A stretch of 23,210 nt of DNA from Oscillospiraceae bacterium (GCA_900766795.1 CAAFWX010000066.1:1-23210), one strand, 5' to 3'; shown: positions 15,490 through 23,210, counted from the stretch's first letter. Translations and numbers: made by a program. The notes: generated by a model not told the origin, from the sequence alone.

Positions 15490-17058
15490 TCAAATCATGC
15501 TCTCCTGCCAGCACTCGGGCGCGGTAAGACCGAACATCTTCACAACAGTGGGAGCGATGTTGGACAGACCGTACTTGCCGTCCTTGATGGTGTACTTCAC
15601 GTCCTTGTCGTAGATGATGAAAGGAACAGGGTTGAGGGAGTGCGCGGTTCTAACCTGAATCTCGCCCTTCTTGTTCTTCTCAAGCATTTCGTCCGCGTTG
15701 CCGTGGTCGGCGGTAATCAGCATGGTAACGCCGCACTCGTCGCAGACCTTCATCAGACGTGCAAGTCCGATGTCAACCGCCTCCATACCGATGATGGTTG
15801 CCTGCATGGAGCCTGTGTGTCCAACCATGTCGCCGTTCGGGAAGTTGCAGCGCAGGAAGTCGTACTTGCCGCTTCTTATCTGCTTGATAAGGTCGTCGGT
15901 GATGTCAGCGGACTTCATCCAGGGACGCTCGTCAAAGGAAACGTTGTCGGAGGGAATCTCCTTGAAGGTTTCAAGCTCCTCGGAGAACTTGCCGGAACGG
16001 TTGCCGTTCCAGAAATAGGTTACATGACCGTACTTCTGGGTTTCGGAAACGGCGTACTGTCTTAAGCCTGCCGCAACAAGCACCTCGGAGAGCGTGTTGG
16101 TAATCTCGGGAGGATTTACAAGGAACTTCGCGGGAATCTTCAGGTCGCCGTCGTACTGGAGCATACCTGCGTAGCATACATCGGGCTTCTTTCCTCTGTT
16201 GAAGTGGTCAAACTCCTCCATGTCGAATGCCATGGAAAGCTCGATTGCGCGGTCGCCGCGGAAGTTGTAGAGAATTACGGAATCGCCGTCAACGATTTTG
16301 CCGACAGGCTCGCCGTTCTCCGCAACAACAAAGGGAGGGAGGTCCTGGTCAACAAGCCCGGTTTCCTCGCGGAGAGTGGTGTAGGCTTCCATAGCGGAGG
16401 AGAACATTCTGCCCTCGCCCTTAACGTGGGTCTTCCAGCCAAGCTCAACCATGCCCCAGTCAGCCTGATATCTGTCCATGGTAACCTTCATTCTGCCGCC
16501 GCCCGACGCGATTTTGCCGCAGAATGTTGCGTCGTTAAGCTCCGCGAGCACGTCCTCCATCTGCTGAATGTAGGTTGCGCCTGTGGTGGGAGGAACGTCA
16601 CGTCCGTCAAGCAGAGCGTGGATTCTTACGTTCTTAACGCCCTCGGACTTTGCTTTCTTCACCATGTCGATGAGGTGGGAGATGTTTGCGTGAACGTTGC
16701 CGTCGGAGAGAAGTCCGATGAAGTGCATGGTGGAATCCTTTGCCTTTACGTTGGCAACAAGCTCCTTCCAAGTGTCGGAAGCGTACATCTTTCCGCTTTC
16801 AATGCTCTCGTTTACGAGCTTAGCACCCTGAGAGTAAATCTGACCGCAGCCGATTGCGTTGTGTCCAACCTCGGAGTTACCCATATCGTCATCAGAGGGC
16901 AGACCAACAGCGTCGCCGTGTGCCTTAAGCTTTGTCATGGGGCAGTTTGCCATCAGCCAATCGAGGGTGGGAGTGTTAGCCTCGGTTACAGCGTCGCCAA
17001 GTCCTGTCTTGGAGAAGCCAACGCCGTCCATTACTACTAATAAAATAGGTTTTGCCAT
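15490..17058 (-). CDS. gpmI: 2,3-bisphosphoglycerate-independent phosphoglycerate mutase
   Basis: This 522-residue cytoplasmic enzyme interconverts 3- and 2-phosphoglycerate in glycolysis and needs two manganese ions. It belongs to the alkaline phosphatase superfamily. D11 in VVMDGVGF and the phosphoserine S62 in MGNSEVGH (59-66) form part of the metal site at the N-terminus. TADHGNAD (449-456) and H473 in TAHSLNPVPF complete it near the C-terminus. The length is close to the usual 505-515. Its ribosome site GAAAGGAT overlaps the last codons of the upstream membrane-protein gene (8-bp gap), suggesting coupled translation. It belongs to the pgk-tpiA-gpmI cluster; no separate promoter is evident. 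Confidence 0.97.
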   Translation of the reverse strand: MAKPILLVVMDGVGFSKTGLGDAVTEANTPTLDWLMANCPMTKLKAHGDAVGLPSDDDMGNSEVGHNAIGCGQIYSQGAKLVNESIESGKMYASDTWKELVANVKAKDSTMHFIGLLSDGNVHANISHLIDMVKKAKSEGVKNVRIHALLDGRDVPPTTGATYIQQMEDVLAELNDATFCGKIASGGGRMKVTMDRYQADWGMVELGWKTHVKGEGRMFSSAMEAYTTLREETGLVDQDLPPFVVAENGEPVGKIVDGDSVILYNFRGDRAIELSMAFDMEEFDHFNRGKKPDVCYAGMLQYDGDLKIPAKFLVNPPEITNTLSEVLVAAGLRQYAVSETQKYGHVTYFWNGNRSGKFSEELETFKEIPSDNVSFDERPWMKSADITDDLIKQIRSGKYDFLRCNFPNGDMVGHTGSMQATIIGMEAVDIGLARLMKVCDECGVTMLITADHGNADEMLEKNKKGEIQVRTAHSLNPVPFIIYDKDVKYTIKDGKYGLSNIAPTVVKMFGLTAPECWQESMI

Positions 17059-17066
17059 AGTATTTA

Positions 17067-17585
17067 TTATCCTTTCGAGAAATTGTTTTCCTTTTCGCCG
17101 TAGCGCAAAACGCAGTACGCGCAGGGCAAGAGCGCAAGTCCTGCCGCCAAAAGAATCAGCAGGAATGTATCGAGAAACTGAATCGAATTTTCGTGAAATC
17201 CCGCGAGATAGACGGCTTCCGCGCCGTTTACTCTGCCGACAACGACCGAGTAATACACGCAGGAAATCGCCTTAGTCAGCCTGTCCGCGATAAACGCGCA
17301 CACAGCGAACACCGCCGCAAGCGCACCGAACACAGCAGGCAGCATTCCGTCAGCTTTTTTCCGAAGCGAGATATTGAGCCATGCCGAGAGGGCAAAAGTA
17401 CCCAACAGCACAATCACAATTGCGGGCGAGATTATGGGAGCCTTCTGCTCGATTTCCTCCCAAGCGCCGAAAATACGCCATATCGACTTCTGGAAAAAGT
17501 ATCCTGCCAAAAACAGCAGAGTATACGCTCCGTGAACAATCAGCGATGCATTGAGCAGCGCTTTAGCCGTTCGGGTGGTGTTCAT
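17067..17585 (-). CDS. Small four-helix membrane protein between tpiA and gpmI
   Basis: This 172-residue integral membrane protein has hydrophobic segments at about 8-31, 50-70, 82-100 and 136-160, separated by short charged loops (RKKADG at 75-80). I do not recognise a family. ATG 17585 is chosen because GGAGG lies 8 nt upstream; an in-frame start at 17612 lacks such a site. It starts 35 bp after the tpiA stop codon and ends 8 bp before gpmI, so it is co-transcribed with glycolytic enzymes. A membrane protein in this position is unusual and nothing in the sequence ties it to glycolysis. Confidence 0.78.
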   Translation of the reverse strand: MNTTRTAKALLNASLIVHGAYTLLFLAGYFFQKSIWRIFGAWEEIEQKAPIISPAIVIVLLGTFALSAWLNISLRKKADGMLPAVFGALAAVFAVCAFIADRLTKAISCVYYSVVVGRVNGAEAVYLAGFHENSIQFLDTFLLILLAAGLALLPCAYCVLRYGEKENNFSKG

Positions 17586-17620
17586 AGTACTGTCCTCCGC
17601 AAAAGGATTCACAGGTTTGA

Positions 17621-18784
17621 TTATCCCTTTGTTGCAGCCTCGATGATAACGTTGAAGTCAGCAGCCTTCAGGGAAGCGCCGCCGATAAGTCCGCCGTCAA
17701 CGTTGGGCTTGGAGAGAAGCTCCTCTGCGTTCTTTGCGTTCATGGAGCCGCCGTACTGGATAGTGATGGTTTCTGCAACCTCAGCGCCGTAAAGCTTTGC
17801 GAGCACCTGACGGATAAATGCGCAAACCTCCTCAGCCTGGTCAGCAGTAGCGGTCTTGCCTGTGCCGATTGCCCAGACAGGCTCGTAAGCGATAATGCAC
17901 TTCTTCAGGTCGTCAGCGGAAATGCCTGCGAAATCAAGCTTAATCTGGCGGGAGATAACCTCCTCAGTGATGTCAGCCTCGCGCTCTGCAAGCAGCTCGC
18001 CAACGCATACGATGGGCTTAAGACCTGCGGCAAGAGCAGCCTTGGTTCTCTTGTTTACGGTTTCGTCGGTTTCAGCGAAGTACTGTCTGCGCTCGGAGTG
18101 ACCGAGAACAACATACTCAACGCCCATCTCTGCCAGCATATCAGCGGAAATCTCGCCGGTGAATGCGCCGCTCTTCTCAAAGTGGCAGTTCTCTGCGCCA
18201 ATCTTAATGCAGGTGCCTGCGGTTGCGGCAAGCGCGGTTTCGAGGTTCGTGAAAGGTACGCAGGCGATTACCTCGCAAGCGGGGTCCTTTACGATAGCCT
18301 TAAGCTCCTCGAGCAGTGCCTTTGCCTCGGGGCGGGTCTTGTTCATCTTCCAGTTTCCTGCAATAACTGCACGTCTAACATTCTTGTTCATTGTAGTATT
18401 CTCCTTAAAATTATTTTTGTAAAACGCTATCATTTCCTGCACGCTTATCCCGTCAATCGTCATTCCGTCCAGCTTGCAGCCATCAATTGCGGTATCTGAA
18501 AGGTCGCAGTTGTTAATTGCTGCCGCCGAAAGCTTGCAGCCGTCAATTGCCGCTGCTGAAAGGTCGCAGTCGGTAAAAAAGGCGTCGCCCAGATTGCAGC
18601 GTGTAAAGCCTGCCTGACGAATATCGCTTTCGGAGAAACCTGCGCCCGAGAGTTTACTTCTCATAAAGGAAGAACCGCCAAGGTCGCACTCCCCCGCATT
18701 TAAGCAGAGCCTGCTGCGTTCTGCACGAAGGGCCTCGCAGTCGCATTCACTTATAAGCGATATTTTTCGGTTAATGATATCCAT
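17621..18784 (-). CDS. tpiA: Triose-phosphate isomerase, in frame behind a pentapeptide-repeat segment
   Basis: The frame encodes 387 residues from ATG 18784 (GAGG 6 nt upstream). Residues about 35-112 are pentapeptide-like repeats, ending in GMTIDGISVQEMIAFY, which resembles the natural C-terminus of free pentapeptide proteins. After a linker of about ten residues, a complete 256-residue triose-phosphate isomerase begins at ATG 18391, interconverting dihydroxyacetone phosphate and glyceraldehyde 3-phosphate. Catalytic residues in isomerase numbering are K15 (GNWKMN), H98 (GHSERR) and E170 (AYEPVWAIGTG), with phosphate-loop motifs GGSMNAKN and DGGLIGG. An AAGGAG site 9 nt before 18391 means the isomerase is probably translated on its own, with a fusion as a possible second product. 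It lies between pgk and the membrane protein gene. Confidence 0.93.
   Translation of the reverse strand: MDIINRKISLISECDCEALRAERSRLCLNAGECDLGGSSFMRSKLSGAGFSESDIRQAGFTRCNLGDAFFTDCDLSAAAIDGCKLSAAAINNCDLSDTAIDGCKLDGMTIDGISVQEMIAFYKNNFKENTTMNKNVRRAVIAGNWKMNKTRPEAKALLEELKAIVKDPACEVIACVPFTNLETALAATAGTCIKIGAENCHFEKSGAFTGEISADMLAEMGVEYVVLGHSERRQYFAETDETVNKRTKAALAAGLKPIVCVGELLAEREADITEEVISRQIKLDFAGISADDLKKCIIAYEPVWAIGTGKTATADQAEEVCAFIRQVLAKLYGAEVAETITIQYGGSMNAKNAEELLSKPNVDGGLIGGASLKAADFNVIIEAATKG
18392..18406 (-). promoter_or_regulatory. Internal ribosome binding site for free triose-phosphate isomerase
   Basis: On the minus strand AAGGAG (18401-18406) stands 9 nt before the ATG at 18391, where all typical isomerases begin. 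It supports 18391 as the main isomerase start even though the frame is open upstream. Confidence 0.8.
18471..18570 (-). repeat. 60-bp tandem repeat within the pentapeptide-coding segment
   Basis: Bases 18471-18510 and 18531-18570 match at about 35 of 40 positions with an exact 60-bp period, equal to 20 residues or four pentapeptides. This indicates recent internal duplication. Confidence 0.85.
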
Positions 18785-18794
18785 TTTAAACCTC

Positions 18795-18824
18795 AAAGAA
18801 CAGGGCGGAGTGTCCCCCGCCCTG
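18795..18824 (-). terminator. Hairpin between pgk and the pentapeptide-tpiA gene
   Basis: On the minus strand CAGGGCGG and CCGCCCTG form an 8-bp stem (18801-18808 with 18817-18824), followed by TTCTTTG. The imperfect T-tract suggests partial termination or mRNA processing that lowers expression of the downstream genes relative to pgk. Confidence 0.55.
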
Positions 18825-18834
18825 CTGCGTGTAA

Positions 18835-20055
18835 TTACTTATCCTGAATTGCGTCGATACCGGGAAGTCCCTTGCCTTCGAGGTACTCGAGAGAAGCGCC
18901 GCCGCCCGTGGAGATGTGGCTCATCTTGTCAGCGTAGCCGAGGTTGATGGCTGCGGTTGCAGAGTCGCCGCCGCCGATGATGGTGGTAGCGTCAGCAGCT
19001 GCAAGTGCCTCGCATACGGCAACAGTACCCTTCTTCAGAATGGGGTTCTCGAATACGCCCATAGGTCCGTTCCATACAACGGTCTTTGCGGACTTTGCAG
19101 CCTCTGCGAACAGCTCCATGGTCTTGGGGCCGATATCCAGACCCATCATGTCAGCGGGAATCTTGTCGGAATCAACAACAGAAACCTCGATAGGAGCGTC
19201 GATGGGGTCGGGGAAGGACTTTGCGATGGTGGTGTCAATGGGGAGAAGGAGCTTCTTGCCGAGCTTCTCTGCCTTTGCAATCATATCCTTGCAGTAGTCA
19301 ATCTTCTCGTCGTCAACAAGGGAGGTACCAACCTCAAAACCCTGAGCCTTAAGGAAGGTGTAAGCCATGCCGCCGCCGATAATGAGAGTGTCGCACTTCT
19401 CGAGAAGGTTGGAGATTACGTTCAGCTTGTCTGCAACCTTAGCGCCGCCGAGGATTGCAACAAAGGGACGAACGGGAGCCTCAACAGCGTTGCCGAGGAA
19501 GTCAATCTCCTTATTCATAAGGTAACCAACAGCAGTTTCCTTAACAAACTTGGTTACACCAACAGTGGAAGCGTGCGCTCTGTGGGAAGAACCGAATGCG
19601 TCCATTACGAAAACCTCATTGTGAACGAGGTCAGCCAGCTCCTTGGAGAAGCCCTCGCCGTTCTTGGTTTCGTCTGCGCCGCGGAAACGTGTGTTCTCGA
19701 GGACAACGATGTCGCCCTCGTTCATAGCTGCAACTGCTGCCTTTGCGTTATCGCCTACAACGGTGTCGTCAGCTGCGAAGGTAACCTTTGCGGAAACAAG
19801 CTCTGCAAGTCTGTCAGCGGCAGCCTTGAGGGAGAACTTAGCCTCGGGGCCGTTCTTCGGCTTGCCAAGGTGAGAGCAAAGAACTACCTTTGCGCCGTTC
19901 TCGACAAGCTTGTTGATGGTGGGAAGAGCTGCGGTGATTCTGTTATCGTTGGTGATAACGCCGTCCTTCATGGGTACGTTGAAGTCAACGCGCACGAGGA
20001 CGAACTTGCCCTTTACGGACAGGTCTTCTACATTCTTCTTGTTAAGTGTGCTCAT
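18835..20055 (-). CDS. pgk: Phosphoglycerate kinase
   Basis: This 406-residue cytoplasmic enzyme transfers phosphate from 1,3-bisphosphoglycerate to ADP in glycolysis. The N-terminal substrate-binding half begins [10 protein letters not shown] (about 19-28) with basic-patch motifs ([22 protein letters not shown]). The C-terminal nucleotide-binding half has [10 protein letters not shown] and, near the end, IGGGDSATA. The length fits the family (about 395-415). I chose ATG 20055 because AAAGGAAT lies just upstream. The frame is open to 20163, but that extension covers the 5' leader downstream of the mapped promoter. It is the first gene of the pgk-tpiA-gpmI transcript; gap, usually upstream of pgk, is not here. 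Confidence 0.97.
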   Translation of the reverse strand: MSTLNKKNVEDLSVKGKFVLVRVDFNVPMKDGVITNDNRITAALPTINKLVENGAKVVLCSHLGKPKNGPEAKFSLKAAADRLAELVSAKVTFAADDTVVGDNAKAAVAAMNEGDIVVLENTRFRGADETKNGEGFSKELADLVHNEVFVMDAFGSSHRAHASTVGVTKFVKETAVGYLMNKEIDFLGNAVEAPVRPFVAILGGAKVADKLNVISNLLEKCDTLIIGGGMAYTFLKAQGFEVGTSLVDDEKIDYCKDMIAKAEKLGKKLLLPIDTTIAKSFPDPIDAPIEVSVVDSDKIPADMMGLDIGPKTMELFAEAAKSAKTVVWNGPMGVFENPILKKGTVAVCEALAAADATTIIGGGDSATAAINLGYADKMSHISTGGGASLEYLEGKGLPGIDAIQDK

Positions 20056-20117
20056 GGTTTTTATTCCTTTCGTAAAGAAAAATATTGAACAGTGTAACAC
20101 GCGAGCGGTAAGCCATA

Positions 20118-20155
20118 CGGCGCACAGGTCGCCGCACAGTATCACCCTATACTGT
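20118..20155 (-). promoter_or_regulatory. Two-hairpin 5' leader of pgk
   Basis: The leader folds into ACAGTAT/ATACTGT (7 bp, 20136-20142 with 20149-20155) directly at the predicted transcript start, then CGGCG/CGCCG (5 bp, 20118-20122 with 20130-20134). No T-tract follows. A stabilising 5' end is the simplest reading. Confidence 0.45.
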
Positions 20156-20166
20156 CTACACAATAT

Positions 20167-20195
20167 ATTGTACTATATTCTTCTGAATTTTTCAA
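20167..20195 (-). promoter_or_regulatory. Sigma-A promoter of pgk
   Basis: On the minus strand TTGAAA (20190-20195) and TACAAT (20167-20172) are 17 bp apart, giving a leader of about 100 nt. Confidence 0.85.
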
Positions 20196-20335
20196 GTCCT
20201 TTTACATATTTTTTTCTTCAACATGACCATATTTTTACTTTGAAAGTATGCATTGGAAGATTTTGTCAAACCATGTGAAAAGGCGCTTGACGTTTCACCT
20301 CAATATGTTTCCAATTCATGCGCGGGAATATTCAT

Positions 20336-20374
20336 CGGCGAAAAGCATTCCCGACAACAGCGGGATTTTCGCCG
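20336..20374. other. Isolated 14-bp hairpin between acpP and pgk
   Basis: CGGCGAAAA (20336-20344) pairs with TTTTCGCCG (20366-20374). Stacked directly inside is TCCCG/CGGGA (20349-20353 with 20361-20365), with a GCAT bulge on one side only. No T-tract follows on either strand, and the acpP terminator is a separate structure. The rest of 20196-20392 shows no gene. Confidence 0.6.
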
Positions 20375-20392
20375 AACCCGCTCATGCACAGC

Positions 20393-20423
20393 AAAAGCGC
20401 CCGCATTTTCTGTGCGGGCGCTT
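20393..20423 (-). terminator. Rho-independent terminator of acpP
   Basis: On the minus strand AAGCGCCCGCA and TGCGGGCGCTT form an 11-bp stem (20395-20405 with 20413-20423) with a 7-nt loop and a short T-tract, 14 bp past the acpP stop codon. Confidence 0.88.
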
Positions 20424-20436
20424 AAAGAAACCGGAA

Positions 20437-20667
20437 TTACTGATTGTCCTCGATGTACTTTACGATGTCGCCAACGGTCTTGATGTTCTCAACCTGATCC
20501 TCGGGGATCTCAATGGAGAACTCGTCCTCGATAGCCATTACGAGGTCAACAACGTCCAGAGAATCAGCGCCGAGGTCGTCGCTGATAGAAGTGTTCTCCT
20601 GAATAGAATCTGCGTCAGCGTCAAGCTGCTCTGCAACGAGTGCCTTTACTTTTTCAAAAATATCCAT
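20437..20667 (-). CDS. acpP: Acyl carrier protein
   Basis: This 76-residue acidic protein carries growing acyl chains in type II fatty acid synthesis. The phosphopantetheine attachment site is S36 in LGADSLDVV, and the predicted four-helix pattern and length are typical. ATG 20667 follows GGAGGG by 9 nt. It lies downstream of accC-accD-accA on the same strand but has its own strong promoter within the 124-bp gap and its own terminator, which fits the high copy number needed for this protein. No holo-ACP synthase or other fab gene is in the window. Confidence 0.97.
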   Translation of the reverse strand: MDIFEKVKALVAEQLDADADSIQENTSISDDLGADSLDVVDLVMAIEDEFSIEIPEDQVENIKTVGDIVKYIEDNQ

Positions 20668-20723
20668 GGTAAAATTCCCTCCAAAAATTTATGCCACATT
20701 TTGCGTAGCTTTTATCATAAACT

Positions 20724-20752
20724 ATTATAAACGATACTTACAAAATAATCAA
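20724..20752 (-). promoter_or_regulatory. Sigma-A promoter of acpP
   Basis: On the minus strand TTGATT (20747-20752) and a perfect TATAAT (20724-20729) are 17 bp apart. It sits just after the accA stop codon. No terminator separates it from accA, so some readthrough from the acc operon is likely. Confidence 0.82.
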
Positions 20753-20791
20753 TAGCTAAATTTGTATTTTTCAGTATCATTTTGCACAAAG

Positions 20792-21595
20792 TTATTCGGT
20801 AAACATGCCGATTTTTCTGAACTTCTGATATCTTCGCTCCAACATCTCGGCTTCGTCCACCTGAGAAAGCCTGCTGACAGCTTCCACAAGATACTCGTAA
20901 ATGCTGTCTGCGGTCTGCTCCTTTGAATTGTGAGCGCCGCCCTCCGGCTCGGGGATTATCTTCTCGCACACGCCGAACTGCACCAAATCCTCTGCGGTAA
21001 TCTTCAGAATCTCGCAGGCTTCCTTTTCCTTGGTGCCGTCTTTCCAGAGGATTGACGCTGCGCCGCGGGGAGAGATTACGCTGTACAGAGCGTTCTCCAG
21101 CATTGCAAGCTCGTCGCAGACCGCCAAAGCAAGCGCGCCGCCGCTTCCGCCCTCGCCGAGTACAACGGAAACAATGGGCGTTTTCAGCGTCATGAACTCA
21201 TAGAGGTTGCGGGCGATAGCCTCGCCCTGTCCGCGCTTCTCCGCTTCGATTCCGCAAAACGCGCCGGGAGTGTCCACAAGGCAAATCACGGGACGGTGGA
21301 ACTTCTCCGCCTGCTTTGCAAGGCGCAGCGCCTTGCGGTAGCCCTCGGGGTGCGGCATGGAGAAGTTGGACTTCTTGTTCTCCTCAAGGTTTCTGCCCTT
21401 AACCTGCGCGATTACGGTAACGGGTGTGTCGCTGAGGTAACCTATGCCGCCGATAATCGCAGCGTCGTCGCCGTAAAGGCGGTCGCCGTGGAACTCCATA
21501 AACCGCGTGAACATCGCGGGAATGTAGTCGTTCACGGTGGGACGGTTCTTGTGACGGATAATTTCAAGTCGTTCGGTAGCCGTAAGCCTGTTCAT
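20792..21595 (-). CDS. accA: Acetyl-CoA carboxylase carboxyltransferase subunit alpha
   Basis: This 267-residue subunit forms, with AccD, the carboxyltransferase that moves the carboxyl group from biotin to acetyl-CoA, giving malonyl-CoA. The crotonase-type core shows HGDRLYGDDAAIIGGIG, PEGYRKALRL, LVDTPGAF and the oxyanion-forming GEGGSGGALALA. It is shorter than the E. coli protein (319 residues), mainly because it lacks the long N-terminal helical extension. ATG 21595 overlaps the accD stop codon by 4 nt. It is preceded by AAGGAGGTGA, a near-perfect anti-16S match inside the accD coding sequence, so the two subunits are translationally coupled for a 1:1 ratio. Confidence 0.96.
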   Translation of the reverse strand: MNRLTATERLEIIRHKNRPTVNDYIPAMFTRFMEFHGDRLYGDDAAIIGGIGYLSDTPVTVIAQVKGRNLEENKKSNFSMPHPEGYRKALRLAKQAEKFHRPVICLVDTPGAFCGIEAEKRGQGEAIARNLYEFMTLKTPIVSVVLGEGGSGGALALAVCDELAMLENALYSVISPRGAASILWKDGTKEKEACEILKITAEDLVQFGVCEKIIPEPEGGAHNSKEQTADSIYEYLVEAVSRLSQVDEAEMLERRYQKFRKIGMFTE

Positions 21596-22473
21596 CTGCC
21601 CGTCACCTCCTTGGGAAAGCCGTGAAGCTTCAAGATGTTGGAAATTCTCTTGCGCATCATGCCGCGCTCAACGATAATGTCCGCGAAGCCGCATTCCTGC
21701 TGGAACTCCGCCGACTGGAAGTCATCGGGAAGCCGCTGACGGATGGTGTCCTGAATAACGCGCCTGCCCGCAAAGCCAATCAGCACCTTAGGCTCTGCGA
21801 CAATAATATCGCCCAAAGATGCAAACGAAGCGGTAACGCCGCCCGTGGTCGGGTCGGTCATAACGGTGATGTAAAGCCCGCCCGCGTCGCTGTGGCGCTT
21901 TACGGCGCCGCTGGTCTTTGCCATCTGCATGAGAGAGATAATACCCTCCTGCATACGCGCGCCGCCCGAAGCGGTGAACATCACGACGGGAAGCCCCTTT
22001 TTGGTGGCATACTCGAACGCTCTCGTTATCTTTTCGCCCACAACGCTGCCCATGCTCGCCATCATGAAATGGCTGTCCATAATGCCGATTACGCAGCGGT
22101 AGCCGCGTATGGTGCACTCGCCCGTCTTGATGGCGTCGTTCATGCCCACCTGCTCCTGCATTTTGGCAATCTTTTCCTCATATTTCGGGAAGCCGATGGG
22201 ATTAAGCGACCGCAAATCTGCGTCAAGCTCGACAAAGCTGCCCTTGTCAACGGTTATTTCAAGGCGCTCCTGCCATGTAAGGCGCGCGTGATAGCCGCAC
22301 TTCGGGCAGACCTTCATTGCGCGCTCGAACTCCTCGTTATAAACAACGCCGCCGCAGCGCGGGCACTTGAACAGCAAATCCTGCGGAATCTCGACATCCT
22401 TTTCAACGCTTGGGGCGGGCTGTTCCTCGGTAAATCTCGCCTTTACAACCTTAAACAAATCTTCAATAGGCAT
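21592..22473 (-). CDS. accD: Acetyl-CoA carboxylase carboxyltransferase subunit beta
   Basis: This is the 293-residue beta subunit of the carboxyltransferase. A C4 zinc ribbon lies at the N-terminus (CPRC at 37-40 and CPKC at 56-59), followed by the crotonase-type core with TASGGARMQEG and DPTTGGVTASFA, which binds acetyl-CoA and forms the heterotetramer with AccA. The length matches the family. The start is 6 bp after the accC stop codon, and its 3' end overlaps accA. All features of an active subunit are present. Confidence 0.97.
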   Translation of the reverse strand: MPIEDLFKVVKARFTEEQPAPSVEKDVEIPQDLLFKCPRCGGVVYNEEFERAMKVCPKCGYHARLTWQERLEITVDKGSFVELDADLRSLNPIGFPKYEEKIAKMQEQVGMNDAIKTGECTIRGYRCVIGIMDSHFMMASMGSVVGEKITRAFEYATKKGLPVVMFTASGGARMQEGIISLMQMAKTSGAVKRHSDAGGLYITVMTDPTTGGVTASFASLGDIIVAEPKVLIGFAGRRVIQDTIRQRLPDDFQSAEFQQECGFADIIVERGMMRKRISNILKLHGFPKEVTGR

Positions 22474-22479
22474 TTACAC

Positions 22480-23210
22480 TCACTCCCCCAAAATGTTCTT
22501 TCTGTTCAGGAAGCCGATATCAAAATCGCCCTTCTCAAAGTCCTCGTCCTTAAGCAGCGCAAGCTGGAAGTCGATGTTTGTTTCAACGCCCTCGATGATG
22601 AACTCGCTTAAAGCAACCCTCATTTTCATGATTGCTTCCTCGCGGGTCGGCGCTTTTACAAGCATCTTTCCTATCATGCTGTCGTAGAACGGAGTTATCT
22701 CATAGCCCGCGTAAACCGCGCTGTCAATGCGCACATTAAAGCCGCCCGGAACGTGCAGGGACTTGATTTTCCCGGGGCAGGGACGGAAATTGTGGCGGGG
22801 GTCCTCAGCGTTTATGCGGCACTCGATTGCGTGACCGGTGAGCTTGACGTCCTCCTGCGAAAACCACAGCTTCTCGCCCGCAGCAATGCGTATCTGCGCC
22901 TTTACAAGGTCGATTCCCGTCACAAACTCGGTTACGGGGTGCTCCACCTGTATGCGGGTGTTCATCTCCATGAAATAGAAGTTCCTGTCCTTGTCCACAA
23001 GAAACTCTATCGTGCCCGCGTTCTGATAGCCGCTCACCTTTGCGGCGTTCACTGCGGCTGTTCCCATGCGCTCGCGCAGCTCGGGGGTCATTATGGGGCT
23101 GGGGCTTTCCTCAAGCACCTTCTGGTTTCTTCTCTGGAGCGAGCAGTCGCGCTCGCCGAGGTGCACCACGTTTCCGTAATTGTCGGCAAGAAGCTGAATC
23201 TCGATATGAC
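22480..23210 (-). CDS. accC: Acetyl-CoA carboxylase biotin carboxylase subunit, 5' part missing
   Basis: The frame is open to the window edge ([13 protein letters not shown] precedes the in-frame GTG at 23169), so about the C-terminal 243 residues of a protein of about 450 are visible. The enzyme carboxylates biotin on the carrier protein with ATP and bicarbonate. Seen are [15 protein letters not shown], the metal and active-site block [16 protein letters not shown], and the C-terminal domain with [12 protein letters not shown] and [22 protein letters not shown]. The N-terminal domain and the start of the ATP-grasp fold lie outside. It precedes accD by 6 bp; accB probably lies further upstream, outside the window. 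Confidence 0.96.
   Translation of the reverse strand, partial: HIEIQLLADNYGNVVHLGERDCSLQRRNQKVLEESPSPIMTPELRERMGTAAVNAAKVSGYQNAGTIEFLVDKDRNFYFMEMNTRIQVEHPVTEFVTGIDLVKAQIRIAAGEKLWFSQEDVKLTGHAIECRINAEDPRHNFRPCPGKIKSLHVPGGFNVRIDSAVYAGYEITPFYDSMIGKMLVKAPTREEAIMKMRVALSEFIIEGVETNIDFQLALLKDEDFEKGDFDIGFLNRKNILGE

Noticed and set aside
16204..17040. 278-codon open frame on the + strand opposite gpmI
   Set aside because: It is an antisense shadow of a certain gene, with no promoter or ribosome site supporting it.
18916..20088. 390-codon open frame on the + strand opposite pgk
   Set aside because: It is an antisense shadow produced by biased codon use; the pgk protein is unmistakable and the antisense product has no recognisable domain.
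20056..20163. 36-codon N-terminal extension of phosphoglycerate kinase
   Set aside because: It spans the hairpin leader just after the mapped promoter, is rich in Cys and Phe unlike the family, and ATG 20055 has its own ribosome site.
1..23210. CRISPR array, tRNA, rRNA or insertion sequence
   Set aside because: No regularly spaced repeats, cloverleaf patterns, rRNA motifs or transposase frames were seen on either strand.

Overview
The window looks like a chromosome segment of a Gram-positive Firmicute, most plausibly a Ruminococcus-like member of the Oscillospiraceae. This is an inference from consensus sigma-A promoters (several with exact 17-bp spacers), AGGAGG-type ribosome binding sites, intrinsic terminators, an accC-accD-accA order with a nearby acpP, and the protein types present. 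No rRNA, tRNA, CRISPR array or transposase gene was seen.

Region 1 (1-4559, + strand) is an AT-rich defence block. It holds the 3' end of one D12-class adenine methyltransferase, a second complete D12 methyltransferase that overlaps it, an AlwI-like type IIS restriction endonuclease, and a Ser/Thr protein kinase with a helical N-terminal domain of unknown function. The spacing (overlap, 43 bp, 31 bp) suggests one operon whose promoter lies outside the window. Two methyltransferases fit an asymmetric recognition site, where each strand needs its own enzyme. The kinase is the unexpected partner.

Region 2 (4560-7816, + strand) is a transition zone with three genes. The first is a four-helix DUF2798-like membrane protein behind a strong promoter and a leader that folds into a closed multi-hairpin structure. 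The second is a DUF1810 protein with an extra N-terminal domain behind a consensus promoter and a GC-rich structured leader. The third is a tyrosine-phosphatase-like protein with an HCxxGKDR loop. Strong terminators close the first gene and the last pair.

Region 3 (7823-15228, - strand) carries carB alone, without an adjacent carA, with its own promoter and terminator. Upstream of it is a 1236-residue c-di-GMP protein: a LacI-type sensor fold without a DNA-binding domain, an unassigned linker domain, GGDEF (SGDEF), EAL (intact), and a C-terminal solenoid of about 28-residue repeats.

Region 4 (15228-20195, - strand) is a lower-glycolysis cluster in transcription order: pgk, tpiA (in frame behind a pentapeptide-repeat segment), a small membrane protein, gpmI, and a small Cys-rich protein. 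gap and eno are not in the window. The pgk leader contains two hairpins.

Region 5 (20336-23210, - strand) is fatty-acid initiation: accC (5' end cut by the window edge), accD, accA with a 4-nt accD/accA overlap, then acpP with its own promoter and terminator. An unexplained 14-bp hairpin lies between acpP and pgk.

The strongest leads for something undescribed are the restriction-modification/kinase operon, the structured leader of the DUF2798 gene, the c-di-GMP enzyme with a solenoid tail, and the in-frame pentapeptide-TPI arrangement.
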